Source: Mageeibacillus sp. UBA1193 (lineage in GTDB: Bacteria; Bacillota; Clostridia; Saccharofermentanales; Saccharofermentanaceae). From it: 25,956 nt of DNA. The notes beneath the pieces are model-generated. The model saw only the letters and a program-made list of their open reading frames with translations, was not told the origin of the DNA and ran no database searches. Below are positions 1 to 8,824 of this stretch, one piece after another (positions within the stretch are counted from its first letter, which is position 1; the number at the start of each line of letters is the position of its first letter). The position numbers were made by a program, and so were the translations under genes. Location of the stretch: the NCBI GenBank assembly GCA_002310155.1, contig DBYF01000010.1, positions 12,449-38,404 on the forward strand. Direction: 5' to 3'.

Positions 1-200
1 GGTCTGATCTTTTCTGATCCGATCAGATCATCCAGATTCGTTTCGGAAAAGACCGTAAACACATCCACACTCAGCACTTCGAACAGAATGTATCTGAACT
101 TTTCATCAGTCAGCGCATTCACAGGAGCCGCACAGTTACGTACCGTCCATATGAAGTTTTCATACCGTTTATCCATCGATATCTCGAACATACTTAACAC
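1..200 (-). CDS. Partial unknown protein (amino-terminal part only)
   Basis: The frame is open from the left window edge, so only about 66 amino-terminal residues are visible and the carboxy end lies outside. I prefer the GTG at 198-200 as start, because an AAGGCGG ribosome site sits 8 bases upstream, whereas the in-frame ATGs at 189-191 and 174-176 are badly spaced from it. The peptide begins MLSMFEISMDKRYENF and is charged and soluble-looking, with no signal peptide or membrane segment. It starts 13 bases after the stop of the DUF4259 gene, so the two are probably co-transcribed and translationally coupled. I do not recognise the family. Confidence 0.6.
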   Translation of the reverse strand, partial: MLSMFEISMDKRYENFIWTVRNCAAPVNALTDEKFRYILFEVLSVDVFTVFSETNLDDLIGSEKIR

Positions 201-213
201 CAGTTTATCCGCC

Positions 214-1392
214 TTACGGCTGTTGATTCACATATTCTTCCAGCATCTTCCTGTACTCGGGATCACTGCTTACATCTATGATCCGTGCCTTCTTCTTCGG
301 TACTTTGACCGCCACACACTTGACATTGTTATGGCGGAGCTCATAGATCTTCGCTCCCTTCTCGAGCATGGAGTCGATCTCCTTCTTTTTCTTTTCGGTC
401 ATCTTCTCTACCTTCTCACGGAACTTCTTGAAGAATATATTGTTGGGAGCTTCTCCCTCACCGCATTCGATCCGAGATTCCATTTGAAGCATAGTGTACA
501 CGGAACTGATCGAACTTGAGTACTCGCTGATCTCAATCTTGAATGGATATACCGACTTCACAAGAAGCGAGTCCGGATTATACGTCTCGTGATTGATCCC
601 GAGATACAGGCCGTTCGCGTAGTCGTTCTTAACATTTTCGGGAATCGGGCCGCTTCCGATCACGACAAATCCGCGTTTCTTAAAGTGGAACATGCTGCTC
701 TCCGTATAGAAATACGGCAGTCCATTACGGAAATCCGCTTCCTTCAGATCTTCAATACGGATATCGTCAGGAGAATCAAACATGCCTTTAAACAAGCGGA
801 AAACCGCCCATCTGTCGCACACTTCGGGAACGATTTGAGACACCTGTGAAACATCGGACATGATCTTCTGCACAACGACATATTTATCATTGCAGGCCTG
901 GAACTCTTCTTCCGAAAGTTTGGCGTATCCTGCTTCTCGGTTATAGTGCTTTTCGAGCGTTTTAAGGCGGAAAGCGACATATTCACCGTCATTGAAGATA
1001 TCCTCCATATGGAAGTCGAGCCTGATCTTCTTCGGCGCGCACTGCGGGGAAAGGATCTTCTCCCTGAACTTCTGTAGTTCTTTTCTACGAGCGTTCTCTT
1101 CGCGCGTTCCGGCTTCGATCCAGAGCTGCATGCCGAAATCACTATCGACCATCTGAACCGCACGGTCTCTGATCTCATCTGTCAGGATGCCCTTCTTCCA
1201 CATGAAATCCGCGAGGGAATAATAGTAGTTGACCCACTCTTCCTCGTCCGTTTCATCGAACATAGTGCGGACATACTGGTCTATTTTCGAAACAGCTGTA
1301 TCCACATCGAACTTATAGAACGCTGCCTTATACTCATCAATAAGGTCAAGCGCTGTGTCATTTCCGGTGATACTTGCACCCCACGTGCCCAT
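214..1392 (-). CDS. DUF4259-type protein with long unknown carboxy region
   Basis: The 392-aa protein begins MGTWGASITGNDTALDLIDE, which matches the amino-terminal signature of DUF4259 proteins (MGxWGxxxxxNDxAxD). Those are usually much shorter, around 130 residues, so residues after about 120 form an extra region I cannot assign. It is soluble, rich in Glu and Lys, and ends in a basic segment followed by a short acidic helix. A GGAGCGGAGG ribosome site precedes the ATG. It lies 69 bases downstream of a hybrid histidine kinase and 13 bases upstream of the partial left-edge gene. An extended -10 promoter in that 69-base gap suggests it can also be expressed on its own. The function of DUF4259 is not established; a role linked to the kinase is only inferred from position. 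Confidence 0.7.
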   Translation of the reverse strand: MGTWGASITGNDTALDLIDEYKAAFYKFDVDTAVSKIDQYVRTMFDETDEEEWVNYYYSLADFMWKKGILTDEIRDRAVQMVDSDFGMQLWIEAGTREENARRKELQKFREKILSPQCAPKKIRLDFHMEDIFNDGEYVAFRLKTLEKHYNREAGYAKLSEEEFQACNDKYVVVQKIMSDVSQVSQIVPEVCDRWAVFRLFKGMFDSPDDIRIEDLKEADFRNGLPYFYTESSMFHFKKRGFVVIGSGPIPENVKNDYANGLYLGINHETYNPDSLLVKSVYPFKIEISEYSSSISSVYTMLQMESRIECGEGEAPNNIFFKKFREKVEKMTEKKKKEIDSMLEKGAKIYELRHNNVKCVAVKVPKKKARIIDVSSDPEYRKMLEEYVNQQP

Positions 1393-1435
1393 AATCGTCC
1401 TCCGCTCCTTTTATTCTGCCATCTTCCCCTCAATG

Positions 1436-1444
1436 ATTATATCA
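1436..1444 (-). promoter_or_regulatory. Extended -10 promoter for the DUF4259 gene
   Basis: The minus strand reads TGATATAAT, an extended -10 element (TGnTATAAT), 44 bases before the start codon at 1392. There is no convincing -35 box, which is normal for extended -10 promoters. Confidence 0.4.
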
Positions 1445-1461
1445 TCTTTCATTATCGGGTA

Positions 1462-3762
1462 TCAGTCTTCTTCCGGCAGGAATTCCAGGATCTCATCGTC
1501 ATCTTCATCTGAGACTTCTTCGTCCACGGTGACGACTTTGCCGAGTGCTTCAAGCACGTTGTCGTATTCCTTGAGAAAAGCACTATGGTTCGACTTTACA
1601 TAGTCTATATCGTCGTTTCCTGCGGCAGATTCAAGCTGCTGTGCAAGTTTACTTGGAACACCGGCTCCGATCATGGCAGACGAGCTCTTCAGCGAATGGA
1701 TCAGGATACCATAGTTCTTCAGATCATTCTCCTCAAGGAAACGGTCAAGATCCTTTTTCTTCTCGTCAGCACCTTTCAGGTATTCGGCAAGAATCGTACG
1801 GTAGAACTCTTCGTCTCCTCCGCAATTTGCCTTACCCTTTTCAGTGTCGATACCGTCATCCTGAAGAGCCTTTAGTGCGAGATCTTCAGCGGGTCCGTCT
1901 CCCTTAACTTCATCGGCAGGTGCTTTTCCCTCATCGGAAGAAACAATTACTACCTTCTCCTCAGGAATATACTTCTTCAATGTTCTCTCGAGATACGTAC
2001 TGTCGATCGGCTTGGTAAGATAGTCATCGAAGCCCTTCGACAAATAACGTTCCCGCGCGCCTACGACAGCATCCGCAGTAAGACAGATCACAGGTGTTCC
2101 GATATTCGGTCCGTCCTTCGCACTTTTGATCGCGTGAAGGGCTTCCTCACCGTCCATCTCCGGCATGCGCTGGTCCATAAGGATAACGTCATACTTATTC
2201 TTCGATGCCATCTCCACGGATTCTTTTCCGCCGGATGCCGTATCGATCTGCACCATCGTCTCTTTCAGGAATGCCGTTGCGACGACCAGATTCATCTTAG
2301 TATCGTCAACGATCAGGATCTTCGCCGTCGGTGCGCGGAAACTCTCGTGATACGCTTTCTTCTCACCCAGGCTCTTCTCGAACTTCTCCGTGAAATTGCC
2401 TACCGGCTCCTCAGAAAGCACTACCTGGGGAATACTGATCGTAAATGTGGATCCGACTCCGTAAGTACTTTCGACCTTAATATCTCCACCCATCATATCC
2501 AGAAGCATCTTCGTGATCGCAAGACCCAGGCCTGTACCTTCCTTGGTACTGTTCTTCTCCAGGTCAATTCGTTCGAATTTACCGAACAGCTTACTGATGT
2601 TCTCCTTACTGATTCCGATACCTGTGTCAGCCACCGCGACGATCAGATTCATGACCGGCTTCCCGTCTGAAGATACATCTTCACGTGTACCGCTGATCTT
2701 AAGCGAAACACTTCCTTCATCGGTATATTTGACCGCATTATTAAGAATGTTGGTAATGACCTGGCGCACACGGACCACATCTCCATACAAACGGTCAGGA
2801 AGCTTCTCATCGACTTCAGTTACGAAGGACAGATTCTTCTCCTTCGCCTTGAAGTAGATCATATTGCTGACATCGTTGATCAGAGAACTCAGCTGGTACT
2901 CGACCTTCACGATATTCATCTTTCCTTCCTCGATCTTCGTAAAGTCGAGGATATCGTTGATAATGGACAGGAGATTATTACCTGCGCTTCCGACGTTGCC
3001 GGAATAATGCTTGATCTTATCGAAAGACTCCCGATACTCTTCCGGATTTGCACCTGTAAGCTTTTCGGCTTTCGCGGTTTCTCTCATGATCATCTCATTC
3101 ATGCCGAGAACAGCATTGATCGGGGTTCGTATCTCATGGCTGGTATTGGCAAGAAAGTCAGTCTTCGCTTCGCTGGCGCGTCTGGCTTCCTCCAGGGCCT
3201 TCTCCTGTTTGATCTTCGCCTTGACCGTCTCATACTGCGCAAGACCGCACATCACTACGTTTACGAAATACATCATAGGTAAGCGCGAATAATACGCTTC
3301 CGGGAACTGATATCCCATATCCCGAAGAGGAGTATTCACGTACACTAACATGATCAGAAAAAACACCAGATTGAAGTACAATCCGTATGACAGGTTAAAG
3401 AAAAAGAACACGACCGGAACCGCGAGGAAAAACAGGAAGATACTTGTACCACTCGTGCCTCCCGTATAAAGGAAGAAACAAAATGTGATCCAGTAGACGA
3501 AACACTGGATATTGATCGCCAGATGCATCAGCCATCTTCGCCGTTTCTTTCCGAATTTACAAATTGAGAAAAGCACTATGGCGATCGCCGTCATGAACGC
3601 ACAGAAGAATGCATATCTTGCCACCAGAAGATCACCGCGGATGAGATTATCGACACACAGATAGATGCAGAACGGAACGACTACAGAATACAGGATGATA
3701 CTCAGCGTCAGATTGACGGTGACGTAACGCTCATCTATGTGGAATCTTCTTTTGCCGCTCAT
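1462..3762 (-). CDS. Membrane hybrid histidine kinase (HisKA-HATPase-REC-Hpt)
   Basis: This 766-aa sensor carries a whole phosphorelay in one chain. Residues 15-180 contain about six hydrophobic segments with only short loops. A short coiled linker (182-200) leads to the HisKA H-box, where TSHEIRTP places the phosphorylated His at 209. HATPase_c motifs follow: the N-box NNAVKYT (341-347), DTGIGI (379-384) and GTGLGLAI (409-416). A receiver domain (about 480-600) has acidic D486/D487, phospho-acceptor D530 in ILMDQRMPEMDG and K584. A carboxy-terminal Hpt domain has its His at 689 in HSLKSSS, and the tail is strongly acidic. The ATG is preceded by CGGAGG. A partner output regulator is not visible here and could be encoded elsewhere. 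The 143-aa gene ends 30 bases upstream, so the two probably share a transcript. Confidence 0.95.
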   Translation of the reverse strand: MSGKRRFHIDERYVTVNLTLSIILYSVVVPFCIYLCVDNLIRGDLLVARYAFFCAFMTAIAIVLFSICKFGKKRRRWLMHLAINIQCFVYWITFCFFLYTGGTSGTSIFLFFLAVPVVFFFFNLSYGLYFNLVFFLIMLVYVNTPLRDMGYQFPEAYYSRLPMMYFVNVVMCGLAQYETVKAKIKQEKALEEARRASEAKTDFLANTSHEIRTPINAVLGMNEMIMRETAKAEKLTGANPEEYRESFDKIKHYSGNVGSAGNNLLSIINDILDFTKIEEGKMNIVKVEYQLSSLINDVSNMIYFKAKEKNLSFVTEVDEKLPDRLYGDVVRVRQVITNILNNAVKYTDEGSVSLKISGTREDVSSDGKPVMNLIVAVADTGIGISKENISKLFGKFERIDLEKNSTKEGTGLGLAITKMLLDMMGGDIKVESTYGVGSTFTISIPQVVLSEEPVGNFTEKFEKSLGEKKAYHESFRAPTAKILIVDDTKMNLVVATAFLKETMVQIDTASGGKESVEMASKNKYDVILMDQRMPEMDGEEALHAIKSAKDGPNIGTPVICLTADAVVGARERYLSKGFDDYLTKPIDSTYLERTLKKYIPEEKVVIVSSDEGKAPADEVKGDGPAEDLALKALQDDGIDTEKGKANCGGDEEFYRTILAEYLKGADEKKKDLDRFLEENDLKNYGILIHSLKSSSAMIGAGVPSKLAQQLESAAGNDDIDYVKSNHSAFLKEYDNVLEALGKVVTVDEEVSDEDDDEILEFLPEED

Positions 3763-3792
3763 GAGGCGCCTCCGAGTGCTCTGCGAAAGATA

Positions 3793-4224
3793 TTAGTTCT
3801 TCCCGTCGATCAGTTCTTTTAACCGTGCAAGAAGTCTCTCGAGTTCTTCTTTTCTCTCTCCCGCATTCTTGGAATCCGAGATCCAGTTAAACTTCACCCA
3901 TTCCGCAAAATCAGTACTGACATCATTATATAGCTGTCTTGCGAACTCAAGCATATTTACATCGGAGTATTCGTGTTTGATCTTTCCGGCACGGACGGAA
4001 TCCCTGTCCTCTTCCCAGAGGATATGCGTATCCCAACCAACAATGCAAAGAAGTGTACCCGGTTCTGTTTCCCCGATCACACAGATCGGATTCTTGCTCT
4101 CCAGACCGTGAATAGCCTGTCTGATCCATTCGAAAGGAATATCATCCGTATAACTTAAAGAATACTCTCTCGTCTGATGCAGCTGGAACCTTGCCCATCC
4201 GTCACTATTCGGTATTGAAAGCAT
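3793..4224 (-). CDS. Unknown small soluble protein, first gene of kinase operon
   Basis: The gene encodes 143 residues with no signal peptide or membrane segment. It has several aromatic residues in its first half (WARFQL, EWIRQAI, WDTHILWEED) and a Lys/Glu-rich helix at the end, a plausible coiled coil over residues 118-143. An AGGAAGGAG ribosome site sits 7 bases before the ATG. It is the first gene behind an extended -10 promoter and ends 30 bases before the histidine kinase start, so it is likely co-expressed with the kinase. I cannot name a family. A regulatory partner of the kinase is possible, but that rests only on position. Confidence 0.7.
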   Translation of the reverse strand: MLSIPNSDGWARFQLHQTREYSLSYTDDIPFEWIRQAIHGLESKNPICVIGETEPGTLLCIVGWDTHILWEEDRDSVRAGKIKHEYSDVNMLEFARQLYNDVSTDFAEWVKFNWISDSKNAGERKEELERLLARLKELIDGKN

Positions 4225-4256
4225 AAAATCACTCCTTCCTGCATCCCCTGACTAAT

Positions 4257-4265
4257 ATTATACCA
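4257..4265 (-). promoter_or_regulatory. Extended -10 promoter of the kinase operon
   Basis: The minus strand reads TGGTATAAT, a TGnTATAAT extended -10 box, about 33 bases before the start codon at 4224 and directly after the terminator hairpin of the preceding gene. No clear -35 box is present. Confidence 0.45.
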
Positions 4266-4269
4266 TTGA

Positions 4270-4303
4270 AAGGGACCATCTCATAATTCTGAGATGGTCC
4301 CTT
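4270..4303 (-). terminator. Perfect 14-bp hairpin terminator after the membrane protein gene
   Basis: AAGGGACCATCTCA pairs perfectly with TGAGATGGTCCCTT around a 6-base loop. It lies 53 bases downstream of the stop of the 4357-5331 gene. On the minus strand the stem ends in CCCTTTCAA, a weak T tract, so termination may be partial. It also insulates the next promoter at 4257-4265. Confidence 0.65.
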
Positions 4304-4356
4304 CTATTTTCATTAACTGATTTGATTAACACTTCGATCCGAAGCACAGCGAATTA

Positions 4357-5331
4357 TCAGACGTGCACAACGTTCGCATACTGTTTCATGACCTGCGAAG
4401 AACGGAGAATCAGAGCGATCTGCCAGACGGATACAGCAATCGCCGCGAAAGACAAAATAATCAAGCATACCATCGCAGCAATATTCAGTACAGGGAAGAA
4501 ACAAGCTAATGTACAGATGACGATTCCGGCGTATACATACGTGAAGATTCTCTTAAAGCTCTCCCATGAAACCGCCATGTACGAAGCGACGTTGTCAAAA
4601 CTGTTACTCATCGCTACCGCGAACTTCAGGATATAAAGTACGGAGAATACAGCGGCAAGGATCATGAACATGAAATTAGCCATTCCGGACGTAGAGTTAG
4701 CCACCGCATTACATGCACCGTAAATCGCGTAGTAACATCCGGCAGTTCTGAAATCAAGGTGCTGGTTTCCAAGGCTTAAAAGAATAAGACCATAAAGGAT
4801 CGAAAGGGCCGCAGCTAGCACGGCAATCGTGATTCTGGCCACACCCACATTAAAAGGAATATCATAATCTTTCGAGACGAGATATGTAAGGAGCGTCAGC
4901 AATGCATTCAAAGCTACTCCGCCGATAAGAGCCAGGAACATCTGCATGTATTTCTTCGCGTAGATCGAACAGCGGGAGATCCTCTCATCATGCTCGAGCT
5001 GTGCTTCCATCTCCTTAAGACGGTCATATCGGATATCTCCGGCATCTTTACGTGCTCCATAAGCCGCTACGTCTTCTGACTGAACCGCATCCGGCTGGAA
5101 CTGTGCAGGCTTAAAGCTTTCCTGTGAAATACCGTCCTGCTCATATTCATCCTGCGGGATATCATTCTGAGGGAACATCGACGGTGCCGCCCCCATCTGC
5201 GGCTGCGGTTCATCGAGCATCCTCATGATCGACGGAAGACCATCATTGGGATCCTTTTCCGGTTCTTTCTTTGTAAATGCACCATCCTGCTCCGCAAAAA
5301 ACTGTGCAATTTCGTCTTCTTGATTATACAT
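4357..5331 (-). CDS. Unknown multi-spanning membrane protein with long acidic amino region
   Basis: I start this 324-aa protein at the ATG at 5329-5331 because GAGG lies 8 bases upstream; an in-frame ATG ten codons earlier has no ribosome site. Residues 1-125 are hydrophilic, rich in Gln, Asp, Glu and Pro, and probably disordered and cytosolic. After a charged helix, hydrophobic segments occur near 130-152, 164-186, 218-241, 263-282 and 284-306, with a shorter one near 200-212. No catalytic or transport motif is recognisable. It has its own promoter and flanking terminators on both sides, so it is probably a single-gene unit. Its function is unknown. Confidence 0.8.
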   Translation of the reverse strand: MYNQEDEIAQFFAEQDGAFTKKEPEKDPNDGLPSIMRMLDEPQPQMGAAPSMFPQNDIPQDEYEQDGISQESFKPAQFQPDAVQSEDVAAYGARKDAGDIRYDRLKEMEAQLEHDERISRCSIYAKKYMQMFLALIGGVALNALLTLLTYLVSKDYDIPFNVGVARITIAVLAAALSILYGLILLSLGNQHLDFRTAGCYYAIYGACNAVANSTSGMANFMFMILAAVFSVLYILKFAVAMSNSFDNVASYMAVSWESFKRIFTYVYAGIVICTLACFFPVLNIAAMVCLIILSFAAIAVSVWQIALILRSSQVMKQYANVVHV

Positions 5332-5390
5332 ACCTTTACCTCTTTTTCCTATCGCCCACAAATCAGGCCTTCGCCATCCATATCCATTTC

Positions 5391-5419
5391 ACTATATCGT
5401 AATCAGGAATTATTTACAA
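5391..5419 (-). promoter_or_regulatory. Sigma-A type promoter of the membrane protein gene
   Basis: On the minus strand TTGTAA (5414-5419) and TATAGT (5391-5396) are separated by exactly 17 bases, about 60 bases before the chosen start. An inverted repeat TTTCGC-8-GCGAAA at 5428-5447 lies immediately upstream of the -35 box and could be an operator or simply flank the neighbouring terminator. Confidence 0.6.
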
Positions 5420-5448
5420 GGAGTCTATTTCGCTATATTTGGCGAAAT

Positions 5449-5485
5449 AAAACTCCGCATGGGATCGAGCCCATGCGGAGTTTTT
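5449..5485 (-). terminator. Strong bidirectional terminator after the 41-aa peptide gene
   Basis: ACTCCGCATGGG pairs perfectly with CCCATGCGGAGT around the loop ATCGAG. The stem is flanked by A residues on one side and TTTTT on the other, giving a T tract in both directions. It ends the transcript of the large secreted protein and its peptide gene, 34 bases after the peptide stop. Confidence 0.85.
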
Positions 5486-5518
5486 CTTTCATCTGTTCAG
5501 GCAGACCAGGATCAATGA

Positions 5519-5644
5519 TTAGCCGCCATTTTCCGGAATGAACGGAAGACCATCATCACCGACTTCCGGATCACTGGTAACGATCACGTCTGCCACACCA
5601 AACTTTAAGATCTCAATTTCTAAAGCACGGTATTCTTCTTTCAT
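5519..5644 (-). CDS. 41-aa peptide gene behind the large secreted protein
   Basis: An ATG at 5642-5644 opens a frame of 41 residues, beginning MKEEYRALEIEILKFGVADV and continuing to a Pro/Gly/Asp-rich tail that ends ENGG. A strong GGGAGG ribosome site lies 8 bases upstream. The gene starts 20 bases after the stop of the 1001-aa secreted protein and is followed by a strong terminator, so it is very likely the last gene of that transcript. There is no signal peptide. The layout is a charged helix, then a VIVTSDPE turn, then a Gly/Pro-rich tail. From memory, short genes of this style occur widely in Clostridia without a known role. A peptide precursor is possible, but there is no maturation enzyme nearby. 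Confidence 0.65.
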   Translation of the reverse strand: MKEEYRALEIEILKFGVADVIVTSDPEVGDDGLPFIPENGG

Positions 5645-5664
5645 ATCGTTATTCCTCCCTAGCA

Positions 5665-8600
5665 TTAACCTTGGTATGCATTAGCTGCTTCTGCGAACCG
5701 GTAAAGTGCTTTTACAATATCCTTCAATTGACTTGAATAAGTACTACCACCATTAAGCACAGTCTTGCAGTAATTCATCGGGCTGTACGTCACAGAGCCA
5801 TCTCCGACTGTGATCGTGAAATCGTTCATCAGTTCATAGGATTTAATATCGATATCGATCTGCAGGAATCCTTTATTCTTCTTAGGAACGATCTCCTTAT
5901 TGCCGAGTTTGAAAGTAACATCACTACCGCTCTTGTTCTTGAAGTACAGGGAGAGGATCGTACCGGACTTCAGATAGAGGTTTGCACCCTCAAATGTTAC
6001 CTGATCCGGAAGACCAACTACAGAACAAGCATCATGCTCAATAACTACTGTACCAAGCGATCTTTCATTCGGAGCCAGATCCGCGTTAGCAAGTTTGTTC
6101 AGATTCGTACCGAAATAGTACTGTGCATACGTGCCATAGTTAAGCATTGCTTTTACAAGCGGGACTGCATTCGTATACTTCGGATCTGATCCATGATTCA
6201 GAACATAGTCGGCATAATCTTTTACACAGTATGTATATGTCGGTCCGTTTGTGTCACCAAAGCTAACCTGCGCTGTGATCGTCGAGGTCATTTCCTTCGC
6301 GGCAACCGGACACTTGAATACATAGTATGTTTTACCGGGGATCGTTGTAGTATCTACTGTCGCCAGTTCTCTATCCTCACCGGCTTTTTCATTGATATAA
6401 ACCTTATGTGTTTTTGTCGTACTGCCGGAAGGGATACTGAACTCGATATAAGGATCTCCATTGGATACATCATCAGCTGAGAATTCTACATAGAAGTTAA
6501 CACCGATCTCACCATCCAGGATAATGGAATAACCGGCAAGATGAGTACCGGAACCGGCCTGTGACATCCCACATGGACATGTACCGTCCAGACCGAAGGC
6601 GTGGTCTTCTACAACTTCATAGAGACAGTGGTTACAAGTCTTCTGATGTTTCGCATCACTGACAGGAGTATAAGAACTGCTGCTGTGATCGCATTTAGAA
6701 ATGATTACCCAGTTATTCGCATTCTTATCGCCAGTTTCACGGCATGCGTTTACTCTTTCCTTGGCAGCTGCATATGTTCCCTTCTGGCTGACACGCATAT
6801 AGTCGCCAAGATTGATTGTTCCTGTTGTTGTGTCAGTTCCACTACCAATTGCCGGAGCATGACAATCATATGCTGTTCCGTCTTCAGTCGCAGTACCATA
6901 ACCACCTTTTGCAGTTACCGTTCCTCCATAGACAAGGACTTTACCTCTAAAGTTTCCGCCATTACCTGTACCTGCTCCGGAATAACTTGTTCCGATGCCG
7001 GCACCAAATCCATTACCTGTTGAATCAATGACACCACCATACACAGTTACAGATCCGGACATGTTTCCGCTGTCTTCATCCTCACCAAAGTGAGCGGCAC
7101 CGATTCCGGCAGCGTTAGTTTTCGCGTTCGCATAGATCGTACCGCCGTATACGATCAGACTACCCGTGAAGTTTCCATCTACACTCGAGCCAATACCGGG
7201 AGCACCAGAAGAATTAGCAGAAGCATTTTCTCCACCAGTAGCAGAAACAGTTCCGCCATAGATGGTGATCGTTCCTGCCATGTCCGCGCCTTTACCGCTG
7301 CCGATACCTGCGCACTGGTAGTAGCCTGTTCCACTAACATAACCACCGAAAATATTGATCGAACCACAACTCTCACCGGATTTTCCGCCAATGCCGGCAC
7401 TGTTATCGCTGCCTTTACCATTGAGTGTGCCTTGATTATTCTTCTGGCCATAAACGTTAAGTGTCGCATTCTCAGGGACATTTAAGCCATTGTCACATCT
7501 TAATACGCCGCCGTCATCGCACAAAAGGATATTTACTTCCCCATGACAAACAACGCTGTTTGAGAAGGTTTTTAGTTTTGTCACTACATACCAGTTTCCA
7601 TCAGTAAGTTCAGGAGAAGAATTACTTACCTTATCTATCATTATATATTCCGTAAGGTTTTTTGTTTCAGAAACCACTTTTCCCTGTGTCTCGTCCCACG
7701 AAAGAGCTTCGTACTCGAAATATGGGTAGACTTCACCACTACTGAGTCTTAATTTCGCACCGGAATCCAAAGTAAAAAGATTAGCCGGATTTGAACCACT
7801 GCCCGATGTACCATACCCGGATGTAAATGGAATTTGCATTCCTTCATCAGCATAGGAAATACGTACATTTGATCCTGCTTCCAGTTTTCCTGAAAGGCTG
7901 ATCTTTCTTCCTGATGTCAGGTATACATTCGAGCTTCCGGTATTATTCAAAACACCGACAGATCCTTTCATCAGGAGTTTAGCATCGTCACAAACATAGA
8001 TACCGGCACCATTATCGTCAGAAGCAGACATCGATGCATTGTACATGACACCAACGCTTCCTTCGATAGAGACCGTTCCTGATTCTCCGGCGCAGATTCC
8101 ACCGCCATGACCACTAAAATAATTAGACGAGATCATACTGTTGCCCTTGATCGTGACGTAACCAGTGTCACCTCCGACATAGACGCCGCCGCCATTACCT
8201 TGTGCGTAACAACCTGTAATAGTGACACTATCAAGGACTAATGTACCGTAAACACAACAGCCTGCACCATTTCCGCTGTCATTGGAAGTTTTCGCTCGGC
8301 CGCCACCGGTAAGAGTACCGTTCTTCACGGTAAGACTGCCGCCTTCAGCAACTTCAATAATGCTGCCCTCTTCAACTATTGCGGACAATGGTCGACGGAG
8401 AGTATACCCACCAAGATCAATCGTCGCAGTTACACCGCTTGGTACATAGATCATTCCGCCGGTTTCTACGTTATCCTTCAGAGTATAAGTATCACTTGAG
8501 AGTACATACTTTCCATCTGTCAGGTCGCCAAACAATTCCGCAGTATCTCCAGCCGCTCTTAACGAACTTTTGTAGGCGCTACTGACTTCTCCTGCGAACA

Positions 8601-8670
8601 CTGACGCAGACGTACTTCCCAGGAGCATAGCCAAAGATACCGTTGTTGCAAGGATTCTTTTTAGCTTCAT
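5665..8670 (-). CDS. Large secreted beta-helix/repeat protein with carboxy-terminal shared module
   Basis: The 1001-aa protein has a signal peptide (residues 1-27, ending VFAG). Residues 60-260 have Gly-rich parallel beta-helix character. Residues 420-590 contain about six imperfect repeats of roughly 30 residues, with pattern AGIG...G.I.IYGG.V.A. Near 660-701 a Cys/His cluster (CDH, TCNHC, CPCG) resembles a small zinc ribbon. Residues about 710-1001 form a module shared with the 989-aa protein, with landmarks VKDYADYVL, VKAMLNYGTYAQYYFG, FEGANLYL and NGGSTYSSQLKDIVKAL. There is no LPXTG, dockerin or SLH anchor, so it is released or held non-covalently. GGGGAGG precedes the ATG. The likely role is adhesion or glycan interaction at the cell surface; no catalytic site is visible. 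Confidence 0.85.
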   Translation of the reverse strand: MKLKRILATTVSLAMLLGSTSASVFAGEVSSAYKSSLRAAGDTAELFGDLTDGKYVLSSDTYTLKDNVETGGMIYVPSGVTATIDLGGYTLRRPLSAIVEEGSIIEVAEGGSLTVKNGTLTGGGRAKTSNDSGNGAGCCVYGTLVLDSVTITGCYAQGNGGGVYVGGDTGYVTIKGNSMISSNYFSGHGGGICAGESGTVSIEGSVGVMYNASMSASDDNGAGIYVCDDAKLLMKGSVGVLNNTGSSNVYLTSGRKISLSGKLEAGSNVRISYADEGMQIPFTSGYGTSGSGSNPANLFTLDSGAKLRLSSGEVYPYFEYEALSWDETQGKVVSETKNLTEYIMIDKVSNSSPELTDGNWYVVTKLKTFSNSVVCHGEVNILLCDDGGVLRCDNGLNVPENATLNVYGQKNNQGTLNGKGSDNSAGIGGKSGESCGSINIFGGYVSGTGYYQCAGIGSGKGADMAGTITIYGGTVSATGGENASANSSGAPGIGSSVDGNFTGSLIVYGGTIYANAKTNAAGIGAAHFGEDEDSGNMSGSVTVYGGVIDSTGNGFGAGIGTSYSGAGTGNGGNFRGKVLVYGGTVTAKGGYGTATEDGTAYDCHAPAIGSGTDTTTGTINLGDYMRVSQKGTYAAAKERVNACRETGDKNANNWVIISKCDHSSSSYTPVSDAKHQKTCNHCLYEVVEDHAFGLDGTCPCGMSQAGSGTHLAGYSIILDGEIGVNFYVEFSADDVSNGDPYIEFSIPSGSTTKTHKVYINEKAGEDRELATVDTTTIPGKTYYVFKCPVAAKEMTSTITAQVSFGDTNGPTYTYCVKDYADYVLNHGSDPKYTNAVPLVKAMLNYGTYAQYYFGTNLNKLANADLAPNERSLGTVVIEHDACSVVGLPDQVTFEGANLYLKSGTILSLYFKNKSGSDVTFKLGNKEIVPKKNKGFLQIDIDIKSYELMNDFTITVGDGSVTYSPMNYCKTVLNGGSTYSSQLKDIVKALYRFAEAANAYQG

Positions 8671-8746
8671 ACTAAGGCCTCCCCATTTTTGTGCATACTG
8701 AAGCAGAGTGCCGCTCCAGACTGCACTTCTCGATGATAGATTATCA

Positions 8747-8774
8747 ATTGTATTCTATCTTCTCCGTGTGTCAG
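8747..8774 (-). promoter_or_regulatory. Promoter of the 1001-aa secreted protein gene
   Basis: On the minus strand CTGACA (8769-8774) and TACAAT (8747-8752) are 16 bases apart. They lie about 77 bases before the ATG at 8670, leaving a leader of roughly 70 bases that contains a 5-bp AGTGC/GCACT hairpin. The rest of the 8671-8824 gap shows nothing else I can support. Confidence 0.45.
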
Positions 8775-8824
8775 CCTCTTTACGTGCTAATTGACGTTTC
8801 TCGACAAAATATTAAAATTACATT

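Noticed and set aside
1544..1557. GTGCTT-CAAGCAC palindrome in the kinase gene
   Set aside because: It resembles the paired motif but lacks the AAAAGCAC octamer and is inside coding sequence, so I did not count it.
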